Source of the DNA: Pseudomonadota bacterium
Lineage (GTDB): Bacteria; Pseudomonadota; Gammaproteobacteria; Xanthomonadales; Rhodanobacteraceae
Direction: 5' to 3'
Assembly: GCA_021827205.1 (NCBI GenBank)
Contig: JAKAWV010000002.1
Span: 122,027 to 186,026, forward strand
Length of the DNA stretch: 64,000 nt
The translations under genes were made by a program, and so were the position numbers. This document shows, in pieces, positions 31,170 to 39,371 of this stretch. The notes beneath the pieces are model-generated. The model had not been told where the DNA came from and made no database searches. It worked only from the letters and a program-made list of their open reading frames with translations. The number at the start of each line of letters is the position of its first letter. Positions within the stretch are counted from its first letter, which is position 1.

Positions 31170-31231
31170 GATGCTTCGGCCTGCGGCCTCGGCATGACAA
31201 AGAGGGTGTCATGCCAGCGTGGCGAAGCATC
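31170..31231. repeat. imperfect long inverted repeat between dxs and the ClC gene
   Basis: The left arm (31170-31199) begins GATGCTTCGG and ends GGCATGACA. The right arm (31207-31231) is its inverse, TGTCATGCC to CGAAGCATC. The outer 9 bp and inner 9 bp pair perfectly, with imperfect pairing between. It resembles the widespread GATGCTTCG...CATGACA palindromic elements of proteobacterial intergenic regions, and could also end transcription from the ClC gene. Confidence 0.75.
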
Positions 31232-31310
31232 TCGGGGGCACGAGCACACGGTGCAACCTGTGGCGTCCGAATGTGTCTGCACCACAATCGGCACTCGTGC
31301 TTGTTGCGCA

Positions 31311-33134
31311 TCAACGCCGCCAGCGTAGATCGATATGGCGTGACATGCGCTGCGCCGCGCGCATGCGCCGGCCGTGCGCGGCCAGAATATCGCCGCGGGT
31401 GAGCATGCCGAGCACGCGCTGCGGATCGTCCGCGTCCACCACCACCAGGCGCCCGACATCGGCGGCGACCATGTGATCGGCGGCCTCGCGCAGACTGTGA
31501 TCCTCACGCACCAGCAGCGGCGCGCGGTGGATCAACGTGTCGAGGGTGGCGCTCGCGGGAGCCTGCACATCCAGCAGGTCGCGGCGCGTCAGCACACCCA
31601 GCAAATGCGCGTGCGTATCCAGCACCGGATACCCCTGATGCCGGGCAGGCGCGCCGCCCTCGTGTAGCCACGCGCGCAACTCGGCGATGGTCTGCTCAGC
31701 GCGCAGGCTCACCACCTCGCGGCTGCACGCATCGCGCACCAGCATCTGATCGAGATCATCCGCGCTGTAATCGGCGGGCACGCGCAGGCCGCGGCGGGCA
31801 AGTTTCTCGGTCATGATCGTGGTACGCATGAGCAGACCGGAGAGCAGATACGCGGTGATGCAGCCGGCCAGCAGCGGCAGCAGCACGTGTGGTTGCTGCG
31901 TGGTCTCGAAGGCGAACACCACCGAGGTCAGCAGCGCGCGCGACGAACCGGCGAACAGCGCGGCCATGCCCACCACCGCGGCGATACGCGGATCCAGATG
32001 CAGCCACGGCAGCCAGTGCGCGGCGGCCAGCCCGAGTAGGCCGCCCAGCGCGCCGCCGATGGTGAACAGCGGCGCCAGCGTGCCGCCCGAGGTGCCGCTG
32101 CCCAGCGCGATCGCCCACGAGGCGAACTTGAGCACGCAAAGCGCCAGCAGTGTGGTCACGCCCAGCGTGCCGGTGACGATCGCGGCGATGTTGGCGTAAC
32201 CGACGCCCAGGGTCAGCGGTGCGAAGAAACCCACCACGCCGACGGCGATGCCGCCCAGCGCCGGCCACCACATCCAGTGCAGCGGCAGCTTCTCGAACAG
32301 ATCCTCGACGACATACGTGGCGCGGGTCACGCCGATGCTCACCAGCCCCACCACGAGGCCCAGCACGGCGCAGGTTGCCAGCGCCGCCAAGCCCTGCGTG
32401 GCGATGCCCGGCATGGGGAACATCGGCGTGCTGCCTTCCAGTACGAAACGCAATCCGGTGGCGCTGATCGCCGCCAGCGTGACCGGGATCAGCGAACGCG
32501 CGCGACGCTCGAACAGCAGCAGCTCGATGGCCATGAACACCGCGGCGAAAGGCGCCGCGAACACCGCCGCCATGCCGCCGGCGGCGCCCGCCGCCAGCAG
32601 CGTCTTGCGCTCGTCGGCGGTGACGTGCAGCAGTTGCCCGATCAGCGAGCCCAGCGCGCCGCCGGTGGCGATGATCGGGCCCTCCGCGCCGAACGGCCCG
32701 CCGGTGCCGATGGCGATCGCCGAGGACACCGGTTTCAGCCAGGTCACGCGCGGCGCGATGCGACTTTCGTTGAGCAGCACTTGTTCCATGGCCTCGGGAA
32801 TGCCGTGGCCACGGATCGCGCGCGAGCCGTAGCGCGCCATCGCGCCCACGATCAGCCCACCGATGACCGGCACCACGATCACCCACAGCCCGAGGTGATT
32901 GCCCGCCGGACTGACGAAACTCGTGTCCACGCGCCCGTAGAAGGCGAGATTGGTGATCAGCCCGATGAGCATGGTCAGCGCGCGCGCGACCACGGCCGCG
33001 GCCAGCCCCAGCACGATCGCCAGCAGGCTGATCCACAGCACGCGGCGCTGCAGCGGCGCGCTCGGGCGCGGCATCCGCGCCGCCAACGAATCGCGTGCGG
33101 GCGTGGACGGCGCGGCGCGGGGGTCGCTGCTCAT
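31311..33134 (-). CDS. ClC-family chloride channel/antiporter with CBS pair
   Basis: 607 residues. About ten membrane helices carry ClC signatures in modified form: GHGIPEAM (usual GSGIP), GPFGAEGPIIATGG (gating Glu in GxEGP) and SGTSGGTLAPLFTIGGALG. A cytoplasmic pair of CBS domains covers about residues 465-590 (MLVRDACSREVV... and LIHRAPLLVREDHSLREA...). It moves chloride across the inner membrane, possibly in exchange for protons. It lies 101 bp after the anti-sigma gene on the same strand and could be co-transcribed with it. Confidence 0.93.
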   Translation of the reverse strand: MSSDPRAAPSTPARDSLAARMPRPSAPLQRRVLWISLLAIVLGLAAAVVARALTMLIGLITNLAFYGRVDTSFVSPAGNHLGLWVIVVPVIGGLIVGAMARYGSRAIRGHGIPEAMEQVLLNESRIAPRVTWLKPVSSAIAIGTGGPFGAEGPIIATGGALGSLIGQLLHVTADERKTLLAAGAAGGMAAVFAAPFAAVFMAIELLLFERRARSLIPVTLAAISATGLRFVLEGSTPMFPMPGIATQGLAALATCAVLGLVVGLVSIGVTRATYVVEDLFEKLPLHWMWWPALGGIAVGVVGFFAPLTLGVGYANIAAIVTGTLGVTTLLALCVLKFASWAIALGSGTSGGTLAPLFTIGGALGGLLGLAAAHWLPWLHLDPRIAAVVGMAALFAGSSRALLTSVVFAFETTQQPHVLLPLLAGCITAYLLSGLLMRTTIMTEKLARRGLRVPADYSADDLDQMLVRDACSREVVSLRAEQTIAELRAWLHEGGAPARHQGYPVLDTHAHLLGVLTRRDLLDVQAPASATLDTLIHRAPLLVREDHSLREAADHMVAADVGRLVVVDADDPQRVLGMLTRGDILAAHGRRMRAAQRMSRHIDLRWRR

Positions 33135-33235
33135 GCGTGCAGGTTCTCGTCAGGAAAGCGCGCGAGGCTACGCGGATGTGGCCCGCGTAGCTGGCTGGAA
33201 AATGAACGGGGTTGCGGCACTGCACCAGCGTCGCC

Positions 33236-33448
33236 TCAGCGCGGCGGCTTGGGATCGTCGTGATCCTGATGCTCGCGCCAGACGCGCAGCGCACCGCGCA
33301 GCATCAGCGTCTGCCGCTCGAAGCGCTGGCAGGCGCGGCAGGTGAGGATGTGCACGCGGATCGCCAGGCGCTGGTATACGGGCAGGGCGCGGTCCTCGCG
33401 CGCCAGCAGCAGGTGGGTGACATCGCGGCAAGTGTTAGGGATTTTCAT
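33236..33448 (-). CDS. small zinc-finger anti-sigma factor
   Basis: 70 residues. It has the zf-HC2/ZAS pattern: C7 followed by HILTCRAC (H33-xxx-C37-xx-C40), with a LLLAREDRALPVYQRLAIRVHI helix between. No transmembrane segment, so it is cytoplasmic or acts through a partner. Its ATG overlaps the stop of the sigma gene by 4 bp. It should bind and hold the upstream ECF factor until oxidation or metal binding alters its zinc site; the trigger is inference. Confidence 0.85.
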   Translation of the reverse strand: MKIPNTCRDVTHLLLAREDRALPVYQRLAIRVHILTCRACQRFERQTLMLRGALRVWREHQDHDDPKPPR

Positions 33449-34038
33449 CGCGCGTGCGGGGTGAACCAGCGGATCTGCAGGCATTCGCGCAGGCGCAAGC
33501 GCGCGCGATGCAGCATCACCCACAGATTGGTCGGAGCAATGCCCAGTTCCCGACAGATCGCGCTACTGTCCAGTTGCAGCCATTCGCGCATCAAGAACAC
33601 GCGACCCTGCTTGTTCGGCAGATATTCCAGACAGGCTTCAAGCACGCTGAAAAACTGTTCGCGCTGCAGCTCGGCGCAGGGGTCGGTCCATTCATCGGGC
33701 AACTCGCGGAAGTGACCGTCCTGCTTGAACAGCAGGTGTTCCAATTCGTTCTCGTCGTCATCGGCAGCCGCGGGCGCGGTCGGCTCACGCATGTGTTGGC
33801 GCAACTGATCGAGCACCTTGTGCTTGAGGATGCCGACGATCCAGGTCTTCAGTTGCGAGGTGCGGTTGAAACGCTGCGCGCCCTGCAGCACCGCGAGCAC
33901 GGTTTCCGACACCGCGTCCTCGGCCCAGGCGTGATTGCGCAATTGCAATTGCGCCAGACGCAGCAGGGTCGGGCGCAGCGCAGCGAGGCAGCGGCCCAGC
34001 CCCTGCGGATCGATACTGGCCTGCGGCGCGGTGCTCAT
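33445..34038 (-). CDS. ECF sigma factor linked to bufferin operon
   Basis: 197 residues. Region 2 is seen in HAWAEDAVSETVLAVLQGAQRFNRTSQLKTWIVGILKHKVLDQLRQ, and region 4 in LEYLPNKQGRVFLMREWLQLDSSAICRELGIAPTNLWVMLHRARLRLRECL. An insertion of about 45 residues (DDDENELEHLLF...) separates them, as in ECF factors that sit next to DUF2282/DUF692 operons. It overlaps the zinc-finger anti-sigma gene and is divergent from the DUF2282 gene, so it is the likely activator of that operon. Confidence 0.9.
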   Translation of the reverse strand: MSTAPQASIDPQGLGRCLAALRPTLLRLAQLQLRNHAWAEDAVSETVLAVLQGAQRFNRTSQLKTWIVGILKHKVLDQLRQHMREPTAPAAADDDENELEHLLFKQDGHFRELPDEWTDPCAELQREQFFSVLEACLEYLPNKQGRVFLMREWLQLDSSAICRELGIAPTNLWVMLHRARLRLRECLQIRWFTPHAR

Positions 34039-34357
34039 GACGCGTTTACGGCGATGGGGCGGGTCGTGTGCATGGGCGGCGCAAGGAACCCGGTGCGTGC
34101 CGCGGCCAAGGCGCGATGACGCATTCTTTCACCAAGTGTGCAGTTTGAGGAACTGCCCCAGAACAAGGATGTTGCGCCGCGACGTGCATGCGCGCGCGTG
34201 CCACGCTAGAAGCGGCATGGCTGGACGGTGCCAATTTGCTTACAAACCTCGACGGAACGACTGGTTTTGCAATTTGATCGAGTACCGGGCCGGCAGCGGC
34301 CACATGACCGCTTCAACTCATTAGGGCTTTCATCATTTTTGATCGAGGGCGTCCATC
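34039..34357. promoter_or_regulatory. divergent control region between ECF sigma gene and bufferin operon
   Basis: 319 bp without a credible gene. It should carry promoters for both directions and is less GC-rich than its surroundings from about 34225 to 34350. A GGAACG at 34254-34259 could be an ECF-type -35 for the rightward operon, but I cannot identify a matching -10 with confidence. The DUF2282 start has GAGG about 10 bases upstream. Confidence 0.4.
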
Positions 34358-34693
34358 ATGAACAAGTATCAGATCCTCAGCGTCGCCGCGGCATCCCTGA
34401 TTGCTGCCGGCGGCTTGGCTGCCGTACCCGCAGCGCACGCAGCAAGCATGGAAAAGTGCTTCGGCATCGCCACCGCCGGCCACAACGACTGTGCCGGTAT
34501 CTCCGGCCTGCACTCCTGCAAGGGGCAGGCCACGGCCTATTACATCCCCGGCGACTTCCGTGTGGTGCCCACCGGAACCTGTGAAAAAATGGGTGGGGTG
34601 GACATGGCGCAGGCCAAGGCGATCATGAATAAGACGTCCAAGGTCGTCGCGTTCGAGGCCAAGGTGCAAGCGAAAGCCAACTGGCAAGGCTGA
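34358..34693 (+). CDS. bufA1: DUF2282 bufferin-type precursor peptide (BufA1-like)
   Basis: 111 residues. A Sec signal peptide (residues 1-28, ending AHA) precedes a mature part with four cysteines, C34, C45, C54 and C75, in [23 protein letters not shown] and GTCEKMGG. This is the conserved pattern of DUF2282 proteins, shown in bufferin systems to be ribosomal peptides whose cysteines are converted to thiooxazoles by an MNIO enzyme and which bind copper in the periplasm. The C-terminal 30 residues are Lys/Ala-rich ([26 protein letters not shown]). First gene of a three-gene operon; the next gene begins 124 bp later. Confidence 0.88.
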   Translation: MNKYQILSVAAASLIAAGGLAAVPAAHAASMEKCFGIATAGHNDCAGISGLHSCKGQATAYYIPGDFRVVPTGTCEKMGGVDMAQAKAIMNKTSKVVAFEAKVQAKANWQG

Positions 34694-34817
34694 GCATCGG
34701 TCACTCCGGGTTGCGCGCGCCATTCCAAACGGCGCCGCCACGACCAAGGAGTGAACGGTGTTGTCACGCTGCGGGGGCCGGCAAGGCCCGGTTCCGTCGC
34801 TGCGCGGGAGAATTCGC

Positions 34818-35741
34818 ATGCTGATCGAATCCACGGCGCGCGCCGGCATAGGCCTGCGCCAGCCGCATTACCGCGAGTTCCGCGCGCGTCGGCCCGCGGT
34901 CGGTTTCGTCGAAGTGCATTCCGAGAATTTCTTCAACCCGCATGACGCCGCGGCGCAGGTGCTGGCCGCGGTGCGCGCCGAGTACGCCGTGAGCCTGCAC
35001 GGCGTAGGACTGGCGCTGGGCTCGGCCTGTGGGCTGGACGATGAGCATCTGGATCGCTTGACTGCGCTGGTCGCGCGCACCGATCCGCTGCGCGTGTCGG
35101 ATCACGCCTGTTTCGCGCGCGCATCCTGGGCCGGGCGTGGCACGGTGCACGCCAACGATTTGCTGCCGGTGGCGTTCACGCGCGGCTCGCTGGCGGTGTT
35201 CGTCGCCAACGTGCAGCATGTGCAGGAGCGCCTGCGGCGCCCGATCCTGGTGGAAAATTTGAGTGCCTATCTGGATTTCGCCGAGCGTGATTTCAGCGAG
35301 CCCGGATTCTTCGCCGAGCTGGCGCGGCGCAGCGGCTGCGGCCTGCTGCTGGATGTGAACAATCTGATGGTCAACGCGCTCAATGCCGGTGCGGACGATG
35401 CGCAGGCGGCCGTGTGCGCGTGGCTGGACGAACTGGCGCGCCGCGCGCCGCCCGACCTGGTCGGCGAAATCCATCTCGCTGGGCACAGCCGCCAGCACGA
35501 ACTGGTCATCGACGATCATTCGTGCGTGGTCTCGGCGCCGGTGTGGAGTGCCTATGCGCATGCGTTGCGCTGTTTCGGCCCGCGGCCCACGCTGATCGAA
35601 TGGGACACCAGCCTACCGACACTCGACGTGCTGCTGGACGAAGCCGCGCACGCGCAGGACTTGCTTGATGCCGAGGCGCACGCGCGCCGCGCGGGCAACG
35701 CCATGCGCGCAACGCACGCCGCGGCGGAGTGTGCGTCGTGA
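34818..35741 (+). CDS. bufB: DUF692 / MNIO-family peptide-modifying enzyme (BufB-like)
   Basis: 307 residues, TIM-barrel multinuclear non-haem iron oxidase. Family segments: AGIGLRQPHYREF, VGFVEVHSENFF, VSLHGVGLALGS, RVSDHACF, VENLSAYL, CGLLLDVNNLMVNALNAGAD, GEIHLAGHS and TLIEWDTSLPTLDVLL. Candidate metal ligands H61, H96, E146, D179, N181, H219, H223 and the E of LIEWD are present. Two positions differ from the consensus I remember: SEH is SDH (D95), and the His of the NHG motif is Ala (N189-A190-G191). It probably oxidises cysteines of the DUF2282 peptide. Its stop overlaps the next gene (GTGA). Confidence 0.9.
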   Translation: MLIESTARAGIGLRQPHYREFRARRPAVGFVEVHSENFFNPHDAAAQVLAAVRAEYAVSLHGVGLALGSACGLDDEHLDRLTALVARTDPLRVSDHACFARASWAGRGTVHANDLLPVAFTRGSLAVFVANVQHVQERLRRPILVENLSAYLDFAERDFSEPGFFAELARRSGCGLLLDVNNLMVNALNAGADDAQAAVCAWLDELARRAPPDLVGEIHLAGHSRQHELVIDDHSCVVSAPVWSAYAHALRCFGPRPTLIEWDTSLPTLDVLLDEAAHAQDLLDAEAHARRAGNAMRATHAAAECAS

Positions 35742-36589
35742 CCACGCGCCACGCGCACGCCGCGGCGCGTGGCGCCAGCGGCCCCGCCGCGCGGCGCGAA
35801 GCCGCGCGCCAGCAGGCGTTGCTGCGCGTATTGTTCGCCGCGCAGCCGGCGCCTGCGCCGCTGCCCGAGTTGGGTGTGCGGCAGCGCGATCAGCGCTGGA
35901 GCGCGGGCCTGGCGGCGTATCGCGGCAACGGATTGGAGCACGCCGTCGCCGCGCTGCGCGCGCAGTTCCCCACCGTGTTGGCGATGCTGGGCGAGGCCCC
36001 GTTCGATGCGCTGTGCGCGCGCTATTGGTATGCGTACCCGCCGCAACAGGGTGATCTGGCGCGCATCGGTGCCGAGTTCCCCGTGTGCATCGCCGCGCAG
36101 GACGAGCTGCGACCCTGGCCGTGGTTGGCGGACAGCGCGCGTCTCGATCGCGCGCGCTGGGAAGTGCTGTTCGAGGCGCCATCGCCCCTCGCCGTGCAGG
36201 ATTTGCAGCGTCTGGCCGAGTGTGATTCGGCGTGCCTGCAACTGTGCCTCGCGCCGGGCACGCGCCTGCTGGAGACACGCTGGCCGGTGTTCCGGCTATG
36301 GCAGTTGCATCAGGCACCGAACATCGACGGCGCCGCGCTGCGCGCCGCGCTGCGACAGCCCGCCGCGCCGCTGTGGATCTGGCGCGCGGACATGCAGGCG
36401 CAGTGTCGCGAAATATCCGCGAATGAAGTCGACTGGCTGCGCGCGCTCGCGACCGGCACGCGCCTCGATCAGGCGCTGGATGCCGCGGCCGCGGACTTCG
36501 ATGTCGCTGCGTGGCTGCAAGCCGCCGTGCAACACGGCTGGATCGACGGCGTGCGTGCGTGGCCAGAGGCCAGCGCCACATCCCGCTGA
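35738..36589 (+). CDS. bufC: DUF2063 MNIO partner protein (BufC-like)
   Basis: About 283 residues from a GTG that overlaps the bufB stop. The N-terminal DUF2063 domain is seen in AGLAAYRGNGLEHAVAALRAQFPTVLAMLGEAPFDALCARYWYAYPPQQGDL and IGAEFPVCIAAQ. The C-terminal half (residues 140-260) is a winged-helix-like region with WEVLFEAPSPLAVQDLQRL. In characterised relatives this partner recruits the precursor to the MNIO enzyme. The Ala/Arg-rich first 25 residues are unusual, so a later start is possible. Confidence 0.85.
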   Translation: MTTRHAHAAARGASGPAARREAARQQALLRVLFAAQPAPAPLPELGVRQRDQRWSAGLAAYRGNGLEHAVAALRAQFPTVLAMLGEAPFDALCARYWYAYPPQQGDLARIGAEFPVCIAAQDELRPWPWLADSARLDRARWEVLFEAPSPLAVQDLQRLAECDSACLQLCLAPGTRLLETRWPVFRLWQLHQAPNIDGAALRAALRQPAAPLWIWRADMQAQCREISANEVDWLRALATGTRLDQALDAAAADFDVAAWLQAAVQHGWIDGVRAWPEASATSR

Positions 36590-36931
36590 TCCGCAGCGTG
36601 GAGAGCGCCCCTGAACACCCCGGCATCCGCGGTCGCCACCGCACGTAATCTCGACGCCGTGCCTTGTGCCCGGCGCGTGCTGGAGCGCGTCCCCGAATGA
36701 TTGCAGGCGTCGGGGCAGTGCGGGCGGTGCGTGCGCGTACTGGGATTGTTCGCCGTCAACGCTTGCGGGCGCTGCTGTTCTAGCTGCATGCGCTGCAGCC
36801 GCCAGCGATCATGTTCCCCTTCTCCGAGGCATGCCCCCGCCGATGGTGGCGCTGTGGGGGCCGGGACGCTGGTCGGTGGATTCGTGGCGGGCGCGTCGGC
36901 GACGCGCGGCGTGACGCAGATCGAACTGCGT
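36590..36931. other. gene-poor spacer after bufferin operon
   Basis: 342 bp. No open frame here looks like a real protein. On the plus strand around 36837-36920 a frame encodes a glycine-zipper-like run (GGAVGAGTLVGGFVAGASA), but the frame continues antisense into the next gene and has no sensible start. It may be a remnant of a small membrane or bacteriocin-like gene, or chance. No clear terminator seen. Confidence 0.4.
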
Positions 36932-37237
36932 TTACTCGGGCGGGTGCTGGCCCAGACGCAGCAGGGTGATCACGGCCTCGAGGCGGCGACGCAGCGTGAA
37001 CACTTCGAAGAACGCTACGAGACCCAAGGCATAGCCCACACCGGCGGTGATTCCTACCCACCAGGTATCCTTCCGTGCAGCGGCGCCCACTCCGGCGAAC
37101 AGCAATATGTTCATGGCCGCACCAATCCACCAAGTCCACCGATTGATCTGGGTGCGATCGAGCGTTCGAAGCGCCTTGGCGCGCGCTTCCACGTCCTTGG
37201 CGATGCGGCGTCCGTCGATTTCTTCAACGATGCTCAT
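36932..37237 (-). CDS. small two-span membrane protein
   Basis: 101 residues with two hydrophobic segments, about 35-53 (WWIGAAMNILLFAGVGAAA) and 57-78 (TWWVGITAGVGYALGLVAFFEVF), framed by charged helices. A good ribosome-binding site (AGGGAG) lies upstream of the ATG. The W-rich second segment is reminiscent of 2TM-domain proteins, but I do not recognise the family firmly. Function unknown. Confidence 0.65.
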   Translation of the reverse strand: MSIVEEIDGRRIAKDVEARAKALRTLDRTQINRWTWWIGAAMNILLFAGVGAAARKDTWWVGITAGVGYALGLVAFFEVFTLRRRLEAVITLLRLGQHPPE

Positions 37238-37278
37238 GATGTTGCTCCCTGCATGATCATCAGATCACTGCCGCGCGC

Positions 37279-37905
37279 TCAACTCGCCCTGCGTTTCTTG
37301 GGCAGATGCCCGACCAGAAACTCCATCTGGTCGGCGAGGATGTTGCGGTTGCACAGGATCAGGTGCTCGACCCAACTGGGACGGTAGGGCACGGCGAGCA
37401 GCGGCATGGACGCCTGCTGCGGGGTGCGGTTGCCCTTGCGCAGATTGCAGGCGACGCAGGCAGTCACCACGTTTTCCCACGCGTCGCGGCCGCCGCGTGA
37501 GGTGGGAATGACGTGATCGCGGGTCAGCTCGCCGCGTCCGCCATGGCTGCCGCAGTACAGGCAAATGTGGCGGTCGCGCGCGAACAGCGCGGCGTTGGTC
37601 AGCGCTGGCGATGGATCGAGCGCGTGGCTGCGGCAGTGGCCGGTGCTGGCGATGATGGGGTGCAACTCGATGATGCTCTGCCGTCCCGAGGCGCGGTTGT
37701 GGCCGCCGTGCACAGTGAGGCACGGCGTGCCCAGCGTCCACGCCACGGCGTCGCGCACGTACAGGCATACCGCATCCTGCCAACTGATCCAGTCGAGGAT
37801 GCGCCCGCCGGCGTCCAGCGCCAGCACGCGCGTACCCGCCGAGGGGCTTGGAAAACCGCCCGCAACATCCGGAACATCGGCGCGCAGGTCGATGACCTCG
37901 TGCAT
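37279..37905 (-). CDS. stand-alone HNH endonuclease
   Basis: 208 residues. The HNH core is CLYCGSHGGRGELTRDHVIPTSRGGRDAWENVVTACVACNLRKGNRTP, with zinc-binding CxxC pairs flanking the DHxxP and N-containing segments. The N-terminal part (VLALDAGGRILDWISWQDAVCLYVRDAVA) is the one usual for the widespread single-domain HNH family of proteobacteria. The ATG at 37905 follows GGAGGAAGG. It is probably a housekeeping nuclease of unknown target rather than part of a mobile element, since no methylase or intron is near. Confidence 0.88.
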   Translation of the reverse strand: MHEVIDLRADVPDVAGGFPSPSAGTRVLALDAGGRILDWISWQDAVCLYVRDAVAWTLGTPCLTVHGGHNRASGRQSIIELHPIIASTGHCRSHALDPSPALTNAALFARDRHICLYCGSHGGRGELTRDHVIPTSRGGRDAWENVVTACVACNLRKGNRTPQQASMPLLAVPYRPSWVEHLILCNRNILADQMEFLVGHLPKKRRAS

Positions 37906-38036
37906 GCCTTCCTCCGTTACTTGGACAACACCGGCGACGTGCAGGCGCACGCCGCATCCGCGGCAGGATAAGCCAAGCGCGTGGCAAACGGGTAATGAGC
38001 TCAGGAGAGGCTATTGCAGGCGTAAAGCAGTGCGCG

Positions 38037-38993
38037 TCAGCGCGCGCTGGCCAGGCGGCGCTCGGCGCGCGCGGCGATCAGCAGCAGAAACACGATGGCA
38101 TAGATGCTGGCCGTGCCCAGCACATCGCCCTTGTTGCCGGTGAAACCGGCGCCGTACGGCCCGCCCATGCCTTCGGCCGTGCTCCACAGCACCAGGCTGT
38201 ACAGAACGCCCAGCGGCATCGCCAGATCGATCAGCACACCCGTGATCAGCGACAGCGCCAGCGCGCTTTCCGCCAGCGCGGCGAAGATGGCGAAGTTCTC
38301 CGTGCCGACGCGCTGGATGATGTGCAGCACGAAGCCGATGTACGCCGCCACCCAGTGCGGCTGCCCGGCCATCGATTGCGCCAGAAAACTGCCCGCGCCA
38401 TGCAGGAACGCCGGCTGCCATTTCCAGTACGCGTCGAAGGCCCACAGCAGCCCGAACAGCACGCGCGCCAGGGTGAACTTCCAGCGCGCCGGCACCGTCA
38501 CCGGACCATTCCGGAACGCCGCCAGCGGCCGCCAGCCGTGCGTCAGCAGCACCAGTGCAAAGCCCAGTGCATAGACGATGGCCGTGCCCGGATCAGTAGC
38601 ACCCGTGGTGTACGGCCCGCCCAGCCCGCCCACCGTGCTCCACAGCCACAGGTTGTAGAACAAGCCGACCCAGGCGAGGCGATGCAACTGCCAGCCGCTG
38701 AGCAGGGAGAACGCCAGCAGCGCCTCCAACGCCACCATCATGCTGACCACGATGCCGACGCCAAGATTGGTCACCAGCGCGGCCATGGCGTGCCCGTAAG
38801 CCATCAGCCAAACCGGCTGCCCCGGCGCCCAATCGGCCGCGATCATGGCCACGAAGTGCTCGCGATAAGCCGGATCCAGATGCAGCAGCAGATTGACCAG
38901 GCACACCGCGCCGAACAGCAGCCGCGCCAGCCCCAGCGCCCATTCGATGCGAGTGCGATTGTCCAGCAGGTACGGCAGATTGAGGGTGCGCAT
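38037..38993 (-). CDS. tandemly duplicated DoxX/DoxD-like membrane protein
   Basis: 318 residues in two homologous halves of about 150, each with four membrane helices. Half one has LARLLFGAVCL ... LWLWSTVGGLGGPYTTGATDPG; half two has LARVLFGLLWA ... LVLWSTAEGMGGPYGAGFTGNKGD. The WxxAEGxGGPYG motif is that of the DoxD small subunit of thiosulfate:quinone oxidoreductase and the wider DoxX family. Function is unknown; possibilities are a quinone-linked redox role or a membrane partner of the nearby bufferin operon, whose relatives often carry a DoxX gene. Confidence 0.78.
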   Translation of the reverse strand: MRTLNLPYLLDNRTRIEWALGLARLLFGAVCLVNLLLHLDPAYREHFVAMIAADWAPGQPVWLMAYGHAMAALVTNLGVGIVVSMMVALEALLAFSLLSGWQLHRLAWVGLFYNLWLWSTVGGLGGPYTTGATDPGTAIVYALGFALVLLTHGWRPLAAFRNGPVTVPARWKFTLARVLFGLLWAFDAYWKWQPAFLHGAGSFLAQSMAGQPHWVAAYIGFVLHIIQRVGTENFAIFAALAESALALSLITGVLIDLAMPLGVLYSLVLWSTAEGMGGPYGAGFTGNKGDVLGTASIYAIVFLLLIAARAERRLASAR

Positions 38994-39371
38994 CAGTGAT
39001 CAGACCCCCGCGTGGGGCCGGCGTTCAATTACCGATTGGTGAGAATTGCGCCAGCGGATCTCACACTGTCCGTCAGACTCACGGTATCTGCATGCACCTG
39101 AAGCGGGTTCCGCTTGCGACCACCCCATGTGCATTGGTTACCTGAATCGCATATCCGCATGGCGCGCGGTGTGCCGACGCCCGCCTCTCAATGCGCGCAG
39201 AATGGGGGCACGAAGAACCGCTCTGACGCCATTTACCCATGCGCAGCGGTGGCTACAGTCAAGATGCCGCTGTCGCGCCACCCAGGATGAAAGCGCTCGT
39301 GCGCCGCGCAAGCAACGGCTTGCCCCCGCGGACTCCTGAACATGCTACCTGCAAGCTGATGGAGAACTCCG
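38994..39371. other. intergenic region before slipin gene
   Basis: 378 bp with no credible gene on either strand. It lies between two divergent genes, so both promoters should be here, but I see no convincing promoter box, operator or hairpin. A modest GGAG-like ribosome-binding site precedes the slipin ATG. Confidence 0.5.

Noticed and set aside
34254-34280. ECF-like promoter (GGAACG with a distal ATCGAG) before the DUF2282 gene
   Set aside because: Spacing and -10 do not match any ECF consensus I can recall well enough; kept only as a note in the region entry.
36701-37387. Plus-strand frame with a glycine-zipper-like run in the gap after the bufferin operon
   Set aside because: Runs antisense through the small membrane protein gene, lacks a good start, and its first part is Cys/Arg-rich shadow sequence.
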